From contig NZ_CP025116.1 in the NCBI RefSeq assembly GCF_002831625.1, forward strand, positions 1,626,501-1,690,500: a stretch of DNA of 64,000 nt. The letters are read 5' to 3'. A program made the translations under genes and the position numbers. Under the pieces are notes generated by a model, which did no database searches, had not been told where the DNA came from, and worked only from the letters and a program-made list of their open reading frames with translations. The stretch is from Nonlabens sp. MB-3u-79. Its GTDB lineage: Bacteria > Bacteroidota > Bacteroidia > Flavobacteriales > Flavobacteriaceae. This document shows positions 44,868 to 57,555 of the stretch, in pieces. The first letter of the stretch is position 1. Every line of letters starts with the position of its first letter.

Positions 44868-45473
44868 ATGGCAAGATATAGAGGTCCTAAGGCAAAAATT
44901 GCTCGTAGATTCAGAGAACCAATTTTTGGCCCTAGTAAAGCTTTGGAGAAGAAAAACTATCCTCCAGGTATGCACGGTAACGCAAGACGTCGTGGAAAAG
45001 AATCTGAATACGCGGTTCAGTTAAAAGAAAAACAAAAAGCTAAATATACTTATGGTATCTTAGAAAAGCAGTTCAGACTTATGTTTGAAAAGGCAACTCG
45101 AAGTACTGGTATTACAGGTCAAGTTTTACTTCAATTATGTGAATGCCGATTAGACAACGTTGTCTACAGAATGGGTATAGCTAGAACACGTAGAGGTTCT
45201 AGACAACTGGTATCCCACAGACACATTACCGTTAATGGACAACTAGTAAATATTCCATCTTACCAATTAAAACCTGGTGATGAAGTAGCTGTCCGTGAAA
45301 AATCAAAATCACTTTCTGCTATTGATGATGCTTTGTCAAGTAATGATCGTGTTTATGATTTTATTACCTTCAATAAAGCTTCTTTGAAAGGTGCATTTGT
45401 TAGCGTTCCAGAACGTTTACAGATTCCTGAGAATATCAAAGAACAATTGATCGTTGAATTGTACTCTAAATAA
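44868..45473 (+). CDS. rpsD: 30S ribosomal protein S4 (uS4)
   Basis: A 201-residue assembly-initiating protein with a C-terminal S4 domain ([20 protein letters not shown]). In E. coli it represses the alpha operon. The 84-bp upstream gap could house regulatory structure but none is recognised. The N-terminus [19 protein letters not shown] is conserved and zinc-free. Confidence 0.98.
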   Translation: MARYRGPKAKIARRFREPIFGPSKALEKKNYPPGMHGNARRRGKESEYAVQLKEKQKAKYTYGILEKQFRLMFEKATRSTGITGQVLLQLCECRLDNVVYRMGIARTRRGSRQLVSHRHITVNGQLVNIPSYQLKPGDEVAVREKSKSLSAIDDALSSNDRVYDFITFNKASLKGAFVSVPERLQIPENIKEQLIVELYSK

Positions 45474-45496
45474 TAACCAACTCATTAAGTAATCTT

Positions 45497-46489
45497 ATGG
45501 CAATATTAAATTTCCAAAAGCCGGATAAAGTAATCATGATTGATTCAACTGATTTCGAGGGAAAATTCGAATTTAGACCCTTGGAACCAGGTTACGGACT
45601 TACCGTTGGTAATGCACTTAGAAGAGTACTATTATCTTCATTAGAAGGATTTGCAATTACCTCTATACGTATAGAAGGTGTAGATCACGAATTTTCTACT
45701 ATCGAAGGTGTTGTTGAAGACGTAACTGAAATTATTTTAAATTTCAAACAGGTTCGTTTCAGAAGACAAATCGACGAAGTAGATAGCGAAGTAGTAAATG
45801 TGTCATTTTCAGGTAAGGATCAGTTTACTGCAGGTGATTTACAGAAACACATTTCTGGTTTTCAAGTATTGAATCCTGATATGGTGATCTGTAACACAGA
45901 AAGCAGCGTAAGTTTAAACTTAGAATTGACTATAGAAAAAGGTCGTGGATATGTTCCTGCTGAAGAGAATAAGAATGTAAATGCTGCCATCGGTACTATT
46001 GCAATCGATTCTATCTTTACGCCTATCAAAAATGTCAAGTATAGCATAGAAAATTACCGTGTTGAGCAAAAAACTGACTTTGAAAAGTTGATTTTTGAAA
46101 TTATCACTGACGGTAGTATTCATCCTAAGCATGCACTTACTGAAGCTGCAAAAACATTGATCCACCATTTTATGTTGTTTTCTGATGAGAGAATTACTTT
46201 GGAGGCAGATGAAATAGCACAGACGGAAACTTATGATGAAGAAAGTCTTCACATGCGTCAGCTTCTTAAAACTAAATTAGTAGACATGGAGCTCTCCGTG
46301 AGAGCATTAAATTGTCTTAAGGCCGCCGAAGTGGAAACACTTGGTGATCTGGTTTCTTACAACAAAAATGATTTGATGAAATTCAGAAATTTTGGTAAGA
46401 AATCTCTAACGGAGTTGGAAGAATTAGTAAATGTCAAGGGTTTAAACTTTGGTATGGATCTAGCAAAATATAAATTAGACCGTGACTAG
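45497..46489 (+). CDS. rpoA: DNA-directed RNA polymerase subunit alpha
   Basis: A 330-residue polymerase scaffold subunit. The N-terminal domain has [20 protein letters not shown] and the [13 protein letters not shown] dimer region. The C-terminal domain has [20 protein letters not shown] and [18 protein letters not shown] [14 protein letters not shown], the UP-element and activator contact surface. It sits between rpsD and rplQ. Confidence 0.98.
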   Translation: MAILNFQKPDKVIMIDSTDFEGKFEFRPLEPGYGLTVGNALRRVLLSSLEGFAITSIRIEGVDHEFSTIEGVVEDVTEIILNFKQVRFRRQIDEVDSEVVNVSFSGKDQFTAGDLQKHISGFQVLNPDMVICNTESSVSLNLELTIEKGRGYVPAEENKNVNAAIGTIAIDSIFTPIKNVKYSIENYRVEQKTDFEKLIFEIITDGSIHPKHALTEAAKTLIHHFMLFSDERITLEADEIAQTETYDEESLHMRQLLKTKLVDMELSVRALNCLKAAEVETLGDLVSYNKNDLMKFRNFGKKSLTELEELVNVKGLNFGMDLAKYKLDRD

Positions 46490-46519
46490 GTTGATCCTAG
46501 TTCAAGAATATAACAGAAA

Positions 46520-46990
46520 ATGAAACACGGAAAAAAAGTAAATCATTTAAGTAGAAAGACAGCTCACCGTAAGGCCATGTTGTCAAATATGAGTTGTTCT
46601 CTTATTGAGCACAAACGTATCAATACTACTGTAGCAAAAGCAAAAGCGCTTAAACAATTTGTTGAGCCTTTAATCACTAAATCAAAAGAAGATACTACGC
46701 ACAACAGAAGGTTGGTATTTGCTAAACTTAGAAGTAAGGAAGCAGTTACTGAACTTTTTAGAGACGTAGCTTCTAAAATTGGAGATCGACCAGGTGGTTA
46801 TACAAGAATCATAAAAATGGGTAACAGACTTGGTGATAATGCTGATATGGCAATGATCGAGTTAGTTGACTATAATGAGACTTACAAACTTGAAGCTGGA
46901 GCTAAAAAAGCAACTACTCGTCGTAGTAGGAGAGGTAAATCAACAACTGCTGAACCAGTTGCTGAAACAAAAGCAAATGAAGAAGAATAA
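46520..46990 (+). CDS. rplQ: 50S ribosomal protein L17 (bL17) with C-terminal extension
   Basis: A 156-residue protein; [20 protein letters not shown] and the [18 protein letters not shown] segment are typical. The last 30 residues ([20 protein letters not shown] and an acidic end) extend beyond the E. coli length and are common in Bacteroidota. It is the last gene of the cluster; an intrinsic terminator follows 20 bp later. Confidence 0.98.
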   Translation: MKHGKKVNHLSRKTAHRKAMLSNMSCSLIEHKRINTTVAKAKALKQFVEPLITKSKEDTTHNRRLVFAKLRSKEAVTELFRDVASKIGDRPGGYTRIIKMGNRLGDNADMAMIELVDYNETYKLEAGAKKATTRRSRRGKSTTAEPVAETKANEEE

Positions 46991-47009
46991 TTTTCTTTAT
47001 AAGTTGTAG

Positions 47010-47048
47010 AAAAAGGATCAATGAATATTTCATTGGTCCTTTTTTTTT
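47010..47048 (+). terminator. Terminator of the ribosomal protein cluster
   Basis: A 16-bp stem AAAAAGGATCAATGAA/TTCATTGGTCCTTTTT with one G-U pair and a 3-nt loop, followed by a run of T. The downstream arm includes the TTG of the next promoter. Confidence 0.88.
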
Positions 47049-47060
47049 GAATTATTTTTG
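47033..47060 (+). promoter_or_regulatory. Promoter candidate for carA-eno overlapping the terminator
   Basis: TTG (47033-47035), 17 nt, TATTTTTG (47053-47060, exact TAnnTTTG), 14 bp before the carA ATG. The -33 TTG lies within the 3' arm of the terminator hairpin. Confidence 0.5.
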
Positions 47061-47074
47061 AATATAAATTGATT

Positions 47075-49476
<2,402 letters not shown>

Positions 49477-49493
49477 TGCTTCCCTATTAGTTT

Positions 49494-49509
49494 CGCTTTC
49501 GCGAAAGCG
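49494..49509. repeat. Dispersed 16-bp palindrome, copy 8 (after eno)
   Basis: Exact cgctttcgcgaaagcg, 17 bp after the eno stop and 9 bp before its terminator stem. Confidence 0.9.
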
Positions 49510-49518
49510 GAACACACC

Positions 49519-49548
49519 AAAGCCATCTAGAACATAGATGGCTTTTTT
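49519..49548 (+). terminator. Terminator of carA-eno
   Basis: 10-bp stem AAAGCCATCT/AGATGGCTTT with a 7-nt loop and T run. Confidence 0.87.
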
Positions 49549-49695
49549 ATTTGTCAGATAGTTATAAAAAGAGACGCTATTTATGTAAAAAATCGATGAA
49601 ATACATATAAATGCAATTAATCGTAAGATTTATAGTAGTGAATTTTAAAACAAGGTTAAAGTGTCGTTTATTTATGTCTTCAAAAACTCTTTCAG

Positions 49696-52600
49696 ATGAT
49701 TCGAATTCTATTTTTTACTTGTTTTTTATTATTATCCTTTTTAAATACCGCCCAAGTTATATGGGAAACAGCTGATCGACAAGAGGTAGCAAAAATACCT
49801 TCTGAAGAAAGGCTTATTCAACCGCATACATTTAACCTAGTTAAAATTAACCCACAAGCCTTAAGCGATAAGTTAGTAGCTGCTCCAAATCGCTTTTCTG
49901 GATCAAATGGGATTGCCATAGACTTTCCTGCTGGAAATGACACCTTTGAAACTTTCAGCGTTTACAACTCAGGAACCGTTTCAGAGGAATTACAAGCTCA
50001 ATACCCAAACATAAAGTCTTATGTAGGGAAAAGCCAGCAAAACCCATTAAATACCATTTATTTTACCATTACTCCTCAAGGCTTTAGAGGTTTAATTACG
50101 GGAGAGAAAATTATTTATATGGACCCTTATGCTAAGAGTGTTCCTAATATTATCATGTCTTACGATCGCAAAGATCTTTCTAGAGCAGCTGATGATGATT
50201 TCAGTTGTGGGGTAGATGATAGCTTGGATTTATTAAATAAATCTTCGTTTACAGGAATGGAGACTAAAGCTTTTAGAGATAGACAATTTAGAACTTATAG
50301 ATTAGCAGTAGCAGCTACGGGCGAATATACGGCCTACCACGACGATGGTAATGCAGGAAATGGTAATGCAGTAGCTGACGCTATTGCTGGTATAGTAACT
50401 ACAATTACTAGAGTCAACTCTGTATTTGAAAAAGAGATGTCTATTAGATTCACTCTGGTAGGTAATAACGGTAGCTTAATTTATACTAATTCAAATACAG
50501 ATCCATATGACAACTATAGCGGTGGTCAAATGATAGGAGTAAACACTTCTACAATTAATGGTCAAATAGGTAGTGGAGCTTATGATATAGGTCATGTGTT
50601 CTCAACCGGTGGTGGAGGAGTTGCAAGCTCATCTAGATGTAGTAATTTCAATAAAGGAAGAGGGGTGACTGGTATTGTAACTCCAGAGTTTGATCCTTTT
50701 GATATAGATTATGTATCTCATGAGATAGGCCACCAGTTTGGTGCTTCTCATACCTTTTACAATGGATGTTTTGGAGGATCCCCTTCTAGCAGTCCCTATG
50801 AAACTGGAAGTGCTTCTACCATTATGGGCTATGCAGGTATTTGTGCTCCTAATGTACAAGATAATTCTGATGCTTATTTTCATGCGATTAGTTTGCAACA
50901 GATGCATGCTACAATGGCATCAGATACATGTGACGATCAGATTTCACTAGGCTCTAATAACCCTACAGCTCCTGATGCACAAAATTTAGTAGAGAAATTC
51001 ATGCCTATATCTACTCCTTTTAAGTTAACTGCAATTTCTAGTGTAGCTCCTGATGCTGGCGAGGTTTATACCTATCGCTGGGATCAATTGGATACTGGTG
51101 CTGCCGCAGCAACTGGAGCGACACAGCCTCCGGTAAGTTCTAATACTATTGGACCTATGTTTCGATCTATTTTTGCAACTACTGATCCTACCAGATATTT
51201 TCCTAATCTTGAGGAAGTGTTGAATGGAGATGATGATATATGGGAAACACTTTCTACAGTAACTAGAGAGATGACTTTTGTTTCTACTATTTATGACAAC
51301 AACATTAATGGAGGGCAAACAGATCAAGCAGAAGTAATCGTAAAACCTAATACAGCTGCAGGTCCGTTTGTAGTGAATACACCAGTGGGTACTGATGTGT
51401 GGCATGAAGGAGAGACGAAAACAGTTACATGGGATGTTGCAAACACCAACCAGCCGGCCTTAGCAGAGCAAGTAAATGTAAAATTATCACTAGATGGTGG
51501 ATATACTTATCCTATAATGTTAGCTAGTAATGTAACTAACTCAGGTTCTAGGAATGTTACCATACCTACAGGAGCTAAAACTGCTAATGCTAGAATCATG
51601 GTTGAAGCTGTTGGTAATTACTTTTATAATGTAAACAACGGAAACTTTGAGATCAAAGAAGGTACCTTTGAATTAACAGCTACAAGTGATGATTTCTCCG
51701 TTTGTCAGCCTAGTGACGGCGCTACTACTTTTGAATACAATGCAGCACCTGATTTTAATGAAACAGTTACTTTTAGTGCCGTAGGTTTGCCAGCAGGTTT
51801 GACAGCTAGCTTTACACCAAGTTCTACCACTACCGATGCTACAGTGAGTATTAGTATTTCTGGTACGGCAGGCGTAGCTGCTGATCAGTATGATTTTAGT
51901 GTGGAAGGACAGTCTACATCGGTGACCATATCTAAAAACTTTACTTTTAAATTATTTGATAATGCAGTAGGAGAAGTACTCCAAGTAGCTCCAGTAAATG
52001 GGGCGGCAAACCAAGTAGCCAACCCTTTACTCCAATGGGATGATCTGGCCAGTGCCTCTAGTTATTTAATAGAAATCTCAGAGAACAGTGATTTTTCAAT
52101 TATCACGGAGTCCAATACTGTTTCTTTTCAAAACACCTACCAGCCAACGACATTGGTTCATAGTACAATCTACTATTGGAGAGTGACGCCTTCTAATGAT
52201 TGTAACGCGGGATCAGCTGCGTCCATTAGTTTATTTCAAACAGCCCAAGATGTTTGTATCACCTATGACAATGAGACCTATGTGAATACTGCGCAACCGG
52301 CAAATAGACAAGACGAATGGAATACCAGTATCAACGCAGTTGCAGCAAAAGTCGTAGTTACCGATGATATTGAAGTCACTAATCTCAGTTTTTACATGCG
52401 AGCAACTCACGGGGATACGGGGCATATTAAAATGCAGTTGAGTGCTCCTACAGGTAGGTTTGCTGAAGTATACAACAGAGAGTGTGCAAGCGGAGTTAAT
52501 TTTAATTTAACGGTAAGTGATCAGGGAACTCAAAATTTTGGTTGTGCACCTGGATATACAGGAGCTTTAACTGGTAATCAACGACCTGGTCAAGCATTTA

Positions 52601-54924
52601 CCAGGTTTAATGATGCTAGTGCTTTAGGAGAATGGGTGTTGCTCGCGACCGATAGAACATCTGGTACGGGTGGTACATTTAATGAATTTTCAGTTACCGT
52701 TTGTGGAAGGTTGCAATACGTAAATGATATTGATAATGATTTAAACCTGGGTTTAACCACCAGCTTTAACGCTACTAATGTGATTGATAATACCTCACTG
52801 AGATCAGTACAAGCAGGGTTTACTAATGCCAACTTGGTTTACGTAGTTACTAACGATGTGGACTATGGACAAATCCAGCTTAATGGAGTAGACCTAAATA
52901 TAGGGGATACCTTTACTCAAGGAGATGTAGATAACAATCTCATTCAATATGTACACACTTCTTTAGAATTAGTTGCTGCTGATTCCTTTGCATATTCCGT
53001 ATTAGGAAATGCTAGTACAGTTTTGCCAGGAGAAGTGTTTAATATTACAATTGAAGACCCTACACTCATCTATGATACTGGGGTTTGGACACCATTTGCT
53101 CCTCATGCTGAAACTGGAAGTTTAAATGCGCAAGTCTTATCAGGTACAGCACCTGTTGCGGCAGATGCTATTATCAACGACTTGACAGTAACTTTAGGAG
53201 TACTTTCTATAGCATCAAACGTAGTACTTACTGTGAATGGAAATCTAAGCGTAGAAGGAGAACTAGATGGTACTCAGGGTACCTTGAGATTAGAAGGAGC
53301 TACGGCTCAAAGCATAAGTGGTGCTGGTTCATTAGAATTGGATAGACTAGAGGTGAACAACGCTTCTGGAGTAAGTTTTGGTGCAGTTACCAATATCTAC
53401 GATGTGTTAATGCCTCAGGCTTCTGTGCTAAACGCAAATAACAATATCGTATTTAAAAGTAATGCTACGACAACAGGGCAGTTAGATGATGCAAGTGCAG
53501 CAACTATAAACGGTAGTGTTCGAGTAGAACGTTATATTCCTGCAAAACGTGCATTTAGATTTTTGGCCTCTTCTGTAAATACAACAGCTAGTATTAGAGA
53601 AAACTGGCAAGAAAATGGAGCAGTGGTGCCGGGCTTGGGAACACATATCACAGGGCCTAGTGCAGCAAACGGTTTTGATACTACTGCATCTGGAGCCTAT
53701 TCCTTATATACATTTGATAACGATAATTATACTTGGAGCGCGGTCCCTAATACAGATACAGAGCAACTTGTTATCGGAGCTCCTTTAAGGGTGATGGTAA
53801 GAGGTGACCGTACTACAGATTTAACAAACAATAATGCAACCCCATCTGTTACTACCTTAAGAGCAAGCGGTGCAGTTCACACAGGAGACTTCGTGAGATC
53901 TTATGCTACGGACAGTGGAGAGTTTGCGATGATTTCTAACCCATATCAAGCAGCTGTTGATTTTAAGAATGTTTTAAATGATATTGCTACTTCTGGTATA
54001 AATGGCAACTTCGTATATGTTTGGGATCCTACACTTAATACACGTGGCGCCTATGCAACCGTAGATATGTCAACGCTTAATGGAACTGCTATTCCATTTT
54101 CAAGTGGAGCTAATAAATTTTTACAGCCAGGCCAGTCCGTATTTGTTCCTACTACAGGAGCTTCTGGAATGACTTTTAAAGAAAGTCATAAAGCAGTTGA
54201 TCAACCGCTTACTGCAGTATTCGGTGCTTATAATCAAAACTCCTTTATCACCATCTCACTAAAAGATGCCAACGCCACAGAACTGATCGATCAAGCAACT
54301 ATGCAATATGACAATGGATTCAGCAATATGGTTACCCAAGAAGATGCTATAAAATTTATAAATTTAGATGAGACGCTGGCTCTCACGAGTGGTGCAGACC
54401 AATTAAGTATTGAAAGACGTCAGTTGCCAGTGGATGGTGACATCACACCTATATACCTTTCTAACTATAGAAATAACTCCTACACTATGGATCTGGAAGT
54501 TGCACTGAATGCGGGATTGACCGCCATATTAGTAGATCAAGAAAGAGGAACGCGTAGGTTATTACAAGACGGTCATAATACTGTAAGCTTTAGTGTCGGT
54601 GCCTCTGGTAGTTCAGATAATAGATTTCTAATAGAATATGCTGATAATACTTTAAGCTTAGTAGAAAACAATTTGATCAATTCTATTTCAGTTTATCCTA
54701 ATCCTGTGGTGAATAATAGCTTCCAAGTGTCTAGTACTTATCTGCTAGGTAAAGAGGTGCAACTGCGCATGTACAATGCTTTAGGTCAAAAGGTTTATGA
54801 GAATGCTACTGTTTTTAATGGTACACAAACCATTACTCCTTCAGCCATTCTGAGTTCAGGTATGTACTTGTTAAAAGTTAGTACAGGAGAAGAGAGTGCT
54901 ACTATACAACTTATCGTAAAATAA
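49696..54924 (+). CDS. Secreted reprolysin-like (M12B-type) metalloprotease with T9SS sorting domain
   Basis: A 1742-residue exported protein. Order: signal peptide (MIRILFFTCFLLLSFLNTAQ), propeptide, metzincin protease with H342EIGHQFGASH352 (HExxHxxGxxH), a long region of beta domains including a fibronectin III-like segment (about 750-850, VNGAANQVANPLLQWDD), a proprotein-convertase P-like domain (WNTSINAVAAKVVVTDDIEV to FNEFSVTVCG), a cadherin/CSPG-like module, and a C-terminal type A sorting domain (SVYPNPVVNNSFQV to MYLLKVSTGEES). It should be secreted by the type IX system and attached or released at the cell surface to digest protein. The catalytic site is complete. It has its own terminator. 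Confidence 0.92.
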   Translation: MIRILFFTCFLLLSFLNTAQVIWETADRQEVAKIPSEERLIQPHTFNLVKINPQALSDKLVAAPNRFSGSNGIAIDFPAGNDTFETFSVYNSGTVSEELQAQYPNIKSYVGKSQQNPLNTIYFTITPQGFRGLITGEKIIYMDPYAKSVPNIIMSYDRKDLSRAADDDFSCGVDDSLDLLNKSSFTGMETKAFRDRQFRTYRLAVAATGEYTAYHDDGNAGNGNAVADAIAGIVTTITRVNSVFEKEMSIRFTLVGNNGSLIYTNSNTDPYDNYSGGQMIGVNTSTINGQIGSGAYDIGHVFSTGGGGVASSSRCSNFNKGRGVTGIVTPEFDPFDIDYVSHEIGHQFGASHTFYNGCFGGSPSSSPYETGSASTIMGYAGICAPNVQDNSDAYFHAISLQQMHATMASDTCDDQISLGSNNPTAPDAQNLVEKFMPISTPFKLTAISSVAPDAGEVYTYRWDQLDTGAAAATGATQPPVSSNTIGPMFRSIFATTDPTRYFPNLEEVLNGDDDIWETLSTVTREMTFVSTIYDNNINGGQTDQAEVIVKPNTAAGPFVVNTPVGTDVWHEGETKTVTWDVANTNQPALAEQVNVKLSLDGGYTYPIMLASNVTNSGSRNVTIPTGAKTANARIMVEAVGNYFYNVNNGNFEIKEGTFELTATSDDFSVCQPSDGATTFEYNAAPDFNETVTFSAVGLPAGLTASFTPSSTTTDATVSISISGTAGVAADQYDFSVEGQSTSVTISKNFTFKLFDNAVGEVLQVAPVNGAANQVANPLLQWDDLASASSYLIEISENSDFSIITESNTVSFQNTYQPTTLVHSTIYYWRVTPSNDCNAGSAASISLFQTAQDVCITYDNETYVNTAQPANRQDEWNTSINAVAAKVVVTDDIEVTNLSFYMRATHGDTGHIKMQLSAPTGRFAEVYNRECASGVNFNLTVSDQGTQNFGCAPGYTGALTGNQRPGQAFTRFNDASALGEWVLLATDRTSGTGGTFNEFSVTVCGRLQYVNDIDNDLNLGLTTSFNATNVIDNTSLRSVQAGFTNANLVYVVTNDVDYGQIQLNGVDLNIGDTFTQGDVDNNLIQYVHTSLELVAADSFAYSVLGNASTVLPGEVFNITIEDPTLIYDTGVWTPFAPHAETGSLNAQVLSGTAPVAADAIINDLTVTLGVLSIASNVVLTVNGNLSVEGELDGTQGTLRLEGATAQSISGAGSLELDRLEVNNASGVSFGAVTNIYDVLMPQASVLNANNNIVFKSNATTTGQLDDASAATINGSVRVERYIPAKRAFRFLASSVNTTASIRENWQENGAVVPGLGTHITGPSAANGFDTTASGAYSLYTFDNDNYTWSAVPNTDTEQLVIGAPLRVMVRGDRTTDLTNNNATPSVTTLRASGAVHTGDFVRSYATDSGEFAMISNPYQAAVDFKNVLNDIATSGINGNFVYVWDPTLNTRGAYATVDMSTLNGTAIPFSSGANKFLQPGQSVFVPTTGASGMTFKESHKAVDQPLTAVFGAYNQNSFITISLKDANATELIDQATMQYDNGFSNMVTQEDAIKFINLDETLALTSGADQLSIERRQLPVDGDITPIYLSNYRNNSYTMDLEVALNAGLTAILVDQERGTRRLLQDGHNTVSFSVGASGSSDNRFLIEYADNTLSLVENNLINSISVYPNPVVNNSFQVSSTYLLGKEVQLRMYNALGQKVYENATVFNGTQTITPSAILSSGMYLLKVSTGEESATIQLIVK

Positions 54925-54953
54925 CATTTGTTAGTTTTGGAGCTTACAAATAG

Positions 54954-54988
54954 CAAAACGGCGACCTTTGGGTCGCCGTTTTGTTTTT
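54954..54988 (+). terminator. Strong terminator of the protease gene
   Basis: 13-bp perfect stem CAAAACGGCGACC/GGTCGCCGTTTTG with a TTTG loop and T run, 30 bp after the stop. Confidence 0.92.
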
Positions 54989-55004
54989 ACATAGTTGCTT
55001 ATCT

Positions 55005-55020
55005 CGCTTTCGCGAAAGCG
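55005..55020. repeat. Dispersed 16-bp palindrome, copy 9 (before gltA)
   Basis: Exact cgctttcgcgaaagcg in the 261-bp gap between the protease and gltA, 17 bp after the terminator. Nothing else clear is seen in this gap; the gltA promoter could not be recognised. Confidence 0.9.
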
Positions 55021-55185
55021 GAATTCCGATCTTCTCTTACGAATTGCGTCGCTTTTTAAGCCTTAAATTACACTATTCGTGTATAAAAACTAAATATTTT
55101 ATTAAAGTATGGAACTTCATATCCTAAAATTTATGAAAATCAATGCTTGTGCAGTATTTTCGCAAGTACAAATCCAAAATTTAAC

Positions 55186-56472
55186 ATGGCAGACAAGGCG
55201 ATATTAGAGTTTGATGGCAAGAAGTATGAATTTCCTGTAATCACTGGCTCTGAAGATGAAAAGGCAATAGAAATAAAAACGTTGAGAAGTGCAACGGGTG
55301 GACTTACTACAATAGATCCTGGTTATAAAAACACAGGGAGTTGTATTAGTGCAATAACCTTTCTAAATGGAGAAGAAGGTATTCTGAGATATCGAGGTTA
55401 CTCTATAGAAGAGCTAGCTGATAAAGCCGATTTCCTTGAAGTTGCCTACTTATTGATTTTTGGTGAGCTACCTACTCGAGTTGAACTAGATAAATTCCAT
55501 TCGGATATTAAGGCAAAGTCTCATGTAGATGAAGATGTAAAGAAAATTCTTGATGGTTTTCCTAAGTCTGCTCACCCTATGGGAGTGCTTTCTTCATTGA
55601 CCAGTGCGCTGATTGCTTTTAATCCAGCTTCTGTAAATGCAGATAGTAAAGAAGATATGTACAATGCTATCGTGAATATTATGGGTAAATTCCCTGTTCT
55701 TGTGGCATGGGCATTGAGAAAACGCACAGGACAGCCACTTGATTATGGAGACGATAGTCTAGGTTATGTAGATAACATCCTTAAAATGATGTTTAAAAAA
55801 CCTAATTCTGAGTACAAAATAGATCCCGTTGTTTCCAACGCACTAAATAAATTATTAATCCTTCATGCTGATCACGAGCAAAACTGTTCTACAAGTACTG
55901 TACGTATTGTAGGTTCCTCACATGCAGGTCTTTTTGCAAGTTTAAGTGCTGGTATTTCTGCACTTTGGGGGCCACTTCACGGTGGTGCTAACCAAGCTGT
56001 TCTTGAAATGCTAGAAGCGATCAAGGTAGACGGTGGAGATACTAAGAAATACATGGCCAAAGCAAAGGATAAAAATGATCCTTTCCGTTTAATGGGATTC
56101 GGCCATAGAGTATATAAAAACTTCGATCCACGTGCTAAGATCATTAAAGTAGCAGCAGATGATGTTCTAGAACAATTAGGTGTAGACGATCCTATTCTAG
56201 AAATTGCTAAAGGACTTGAAAAAGAAGCCTTGAATGATCCTTATTTTGTAGACCGTAAATTATATCCTAACGTAGATTTCTATTCAGGTATTATTTACCG
56301 TGCTATGGGAATTCCAGTAGAGATGTTTACCGTAATGTTTGCATTAGGTCGTTTGCCGGGATGGATCGCACAATGGAAAGAAATGCGTGAAAACAAAGAG
56401 CCTATAGGAAGACCACGTCAGGTATACACTGGTGAGAATCTTAGAGCATTCAAAGACGTTTCAAATAGATAA
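55186..56472 (+). CDS. gltA: Citrate synthase
   Basis: Condenses acetyl-CoA and oxaloacetate, the first step of the TCA cycle. The 428 residues start MADKAILEFDGKKYEFPVIT; a TTG 13 codons upstream adds non-family sequence and is rejected. Active-site segments are LHADHEQNCSTSTVRIVGSS, LWGPLHGGANQAVLEML (His) and FGHRVYKNFDPRAKI (His), with an Asp in YPNVDFYSG. It is the type II (NADH-regulated, hexameric) length. A terminator follows. Confidence 0.97.
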   Translation: MADKAILEFDGKKYEFPVITGSEDEKAIEIKTLRSATGGLTTIDPGYKNTGSCISAITFLNGEEGILRYRGYSIEELADKADFLEVAYLLIFGELPTRVELDKFHSDIKAKSHVDEDVKKILDGFPKSAHPMGVLSSLTSALIAFNPASVNADSKEDMYNAIVNIMGKFPVLVAWALRKRTGQPLDYGDDSLGYVDNILKMMFKKPNSEYKIDPVVSNALNKLLILHADHEQNCSTSTVRIVGSSHAGLFASLSAGISALWGPLHGGANQAVLEMLEAIKVDGGDTKKYMAKAKDKNDPFRLMGFGHRVYKNFDPRAKIIKVAADDVLEQLGVDDPILEIAKGLEKEALNDPYFVDRKLYPNVDFYSGIIYRAMGIPVEMFTVMFALGRLPGWIAQWKEMRENKEPIGRPRQVYTGENLRAFKDVSNR

Positions 56473-56505
56473 ATCGATTTTTTTTGAAATAAAGTTCACA
56501 TACAC

Positions 56506-56539
56506 AACTCCTGAAAAGCGCTGCTTTTTGGGAGTTTTT
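56506..56539 (+). terminator. Terminator of gltA
   Basis: Interrupted stem AACTCC/GGAGTT enclosing AAAAGC/GCTTTT with a T run. It lies 33 bp after the gltA stop. Confidence 0.75.
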
Positions 56540-56634
56540 ATTTGGAGTCTACATTAAAATTTTGAAGATAAATCTGTTTATTTAATTCTGCAAATTTAAA
56601 AAGAACAGGATATTTTTATTGCTAAATTCACAAT

Positions 56635-57555
56635 ATGGAAAAAATAAACCTTCATGTAACCGACGAGACCTCACGTTTGAGAAGTGTCGTTTTGGGAACC
56701 GCACGCAGTAATGGTCCGGTACCATCTGAAGAAGACGCATACGACCCTAAGTCTCGCGAACATATCATTGCGGGAACCTATCCTTCTAATGAGGATATGG
56801 TAAATGAAATGGAAGCCGTAGCTGCTGTTCTTGAAAGGTATGATGTCAGCGTCCTGAGACCAAAACAAATTGAAGATTGCAACCAGATCTTTACTAGAGA
56901 TATAGGTTTTGTGATTGATAATGTGTTTGTAAAAGCAAATATTCTTCCCGATCGAGAAGAAGAACTTGATGCTATCCAGTATATAGTTGATCAAATGCAT
57001 CCTGATAATGTGATAAGACCACCAGAAGAGGTACATATAGAAGGCGGTGATGTCATGTTGTATGGCGACTATATATTTGTTGGGACGTATAGAGGTAGGG
57101 ACTATTCAGACCATATCATTGCGCGCACTAACGTAGAGGCTGTAGCCTGGTTAAAAGAAACCTTTCCTCATAAAAAAGTAGTAAGCTTTAACTTGCGCAA
57201 GGATAATCTGGATCCTTATAATAATGCCTTACATTTAGATTGTTGTTTCCAGCCAATAGGAGATGGCAAGTGTATCATACATAGAAATGGCTTTTTACAA
57301 GAAGAAGAATACCAGTATTTAGTAGATTTCTTTGGACGTAAAAATTGCTTTGAGATTACTCAGGAAGAGATGTATCATATGAATTCAAATATTTTTTCTA
57401 TCGCACCAGATGTGGTGGTGTCAGAAAAGAATTTTACGAGATTAAACGCTTGGTTGCGCAGCCATGGAATAACCGTAGAAGAAGTTCCTTATGCAGAGAT
57501 TTCCAAACAAGAAGGACTTTTGAGATGTTCTACCTTACCCTTAATTAGAGACTAG
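56635..57555 (+). CDS. Pentein-family guanidine hydrolase (arginine deiminase/DDAH type)
   Basis: A 306-residue enzyme of the guanidino-group-modifying (pentein) superfamily. Visible catalytic elements are the acidic HIEGGDVML, the histidine in NNALHLDCCF, and the nucleophilic cysteine in LLRCSTLPLIRD. Homologues are annotated as arginine deiminase, amidinotransferase or dimethylarginine dimethylaminohydrolase; the exact substrate (arginine, methylarginine or agmatine-like) cannot be read from these motifs. It ends at 57555 and the second pentein gene starts at the next base, so both form one unit. Confidence 0.85.
   Translation: MEKINLHVTDETSRLRSVVLGTARSNGPVPSEEDAYDPKSREHIIAGTYPSNEDMVNEMEAVAAVLERYDVSVLRPKQIEDCNQIFTRDIGFVIDNVFVKANILPDREEELDAIQYIVDQMHPDNVIRPPEEVHIEGGDVMLYGDYIFVGTYRGRDYSDHIIARTNVEAVAWLKETFPHKKVVSFNLRKDNLDPYNNALHLDCCFQPIGDGKCIIHRNGFLQEEEYQYLVDFFGRKNCFEITQEEMYHMNSNIFSIAPDVVVSEKNFTRLNAWLRSHGITVEEVPYAEISKQEGLLRCSTLPLIRD

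Noticed and set aside
51025-51405. 126-codon minus-strand frame inside the protease gene
   Set aside because: Antisense shadow; Cys/Ser/Ile-rich composition typical of a complementary frame.
55147-55185. gltA starting with TTG at 55147
   Set aside because: The ATG at 55186 begins the conserved MADKAILEFDG sequence; the extra residues have no family match.
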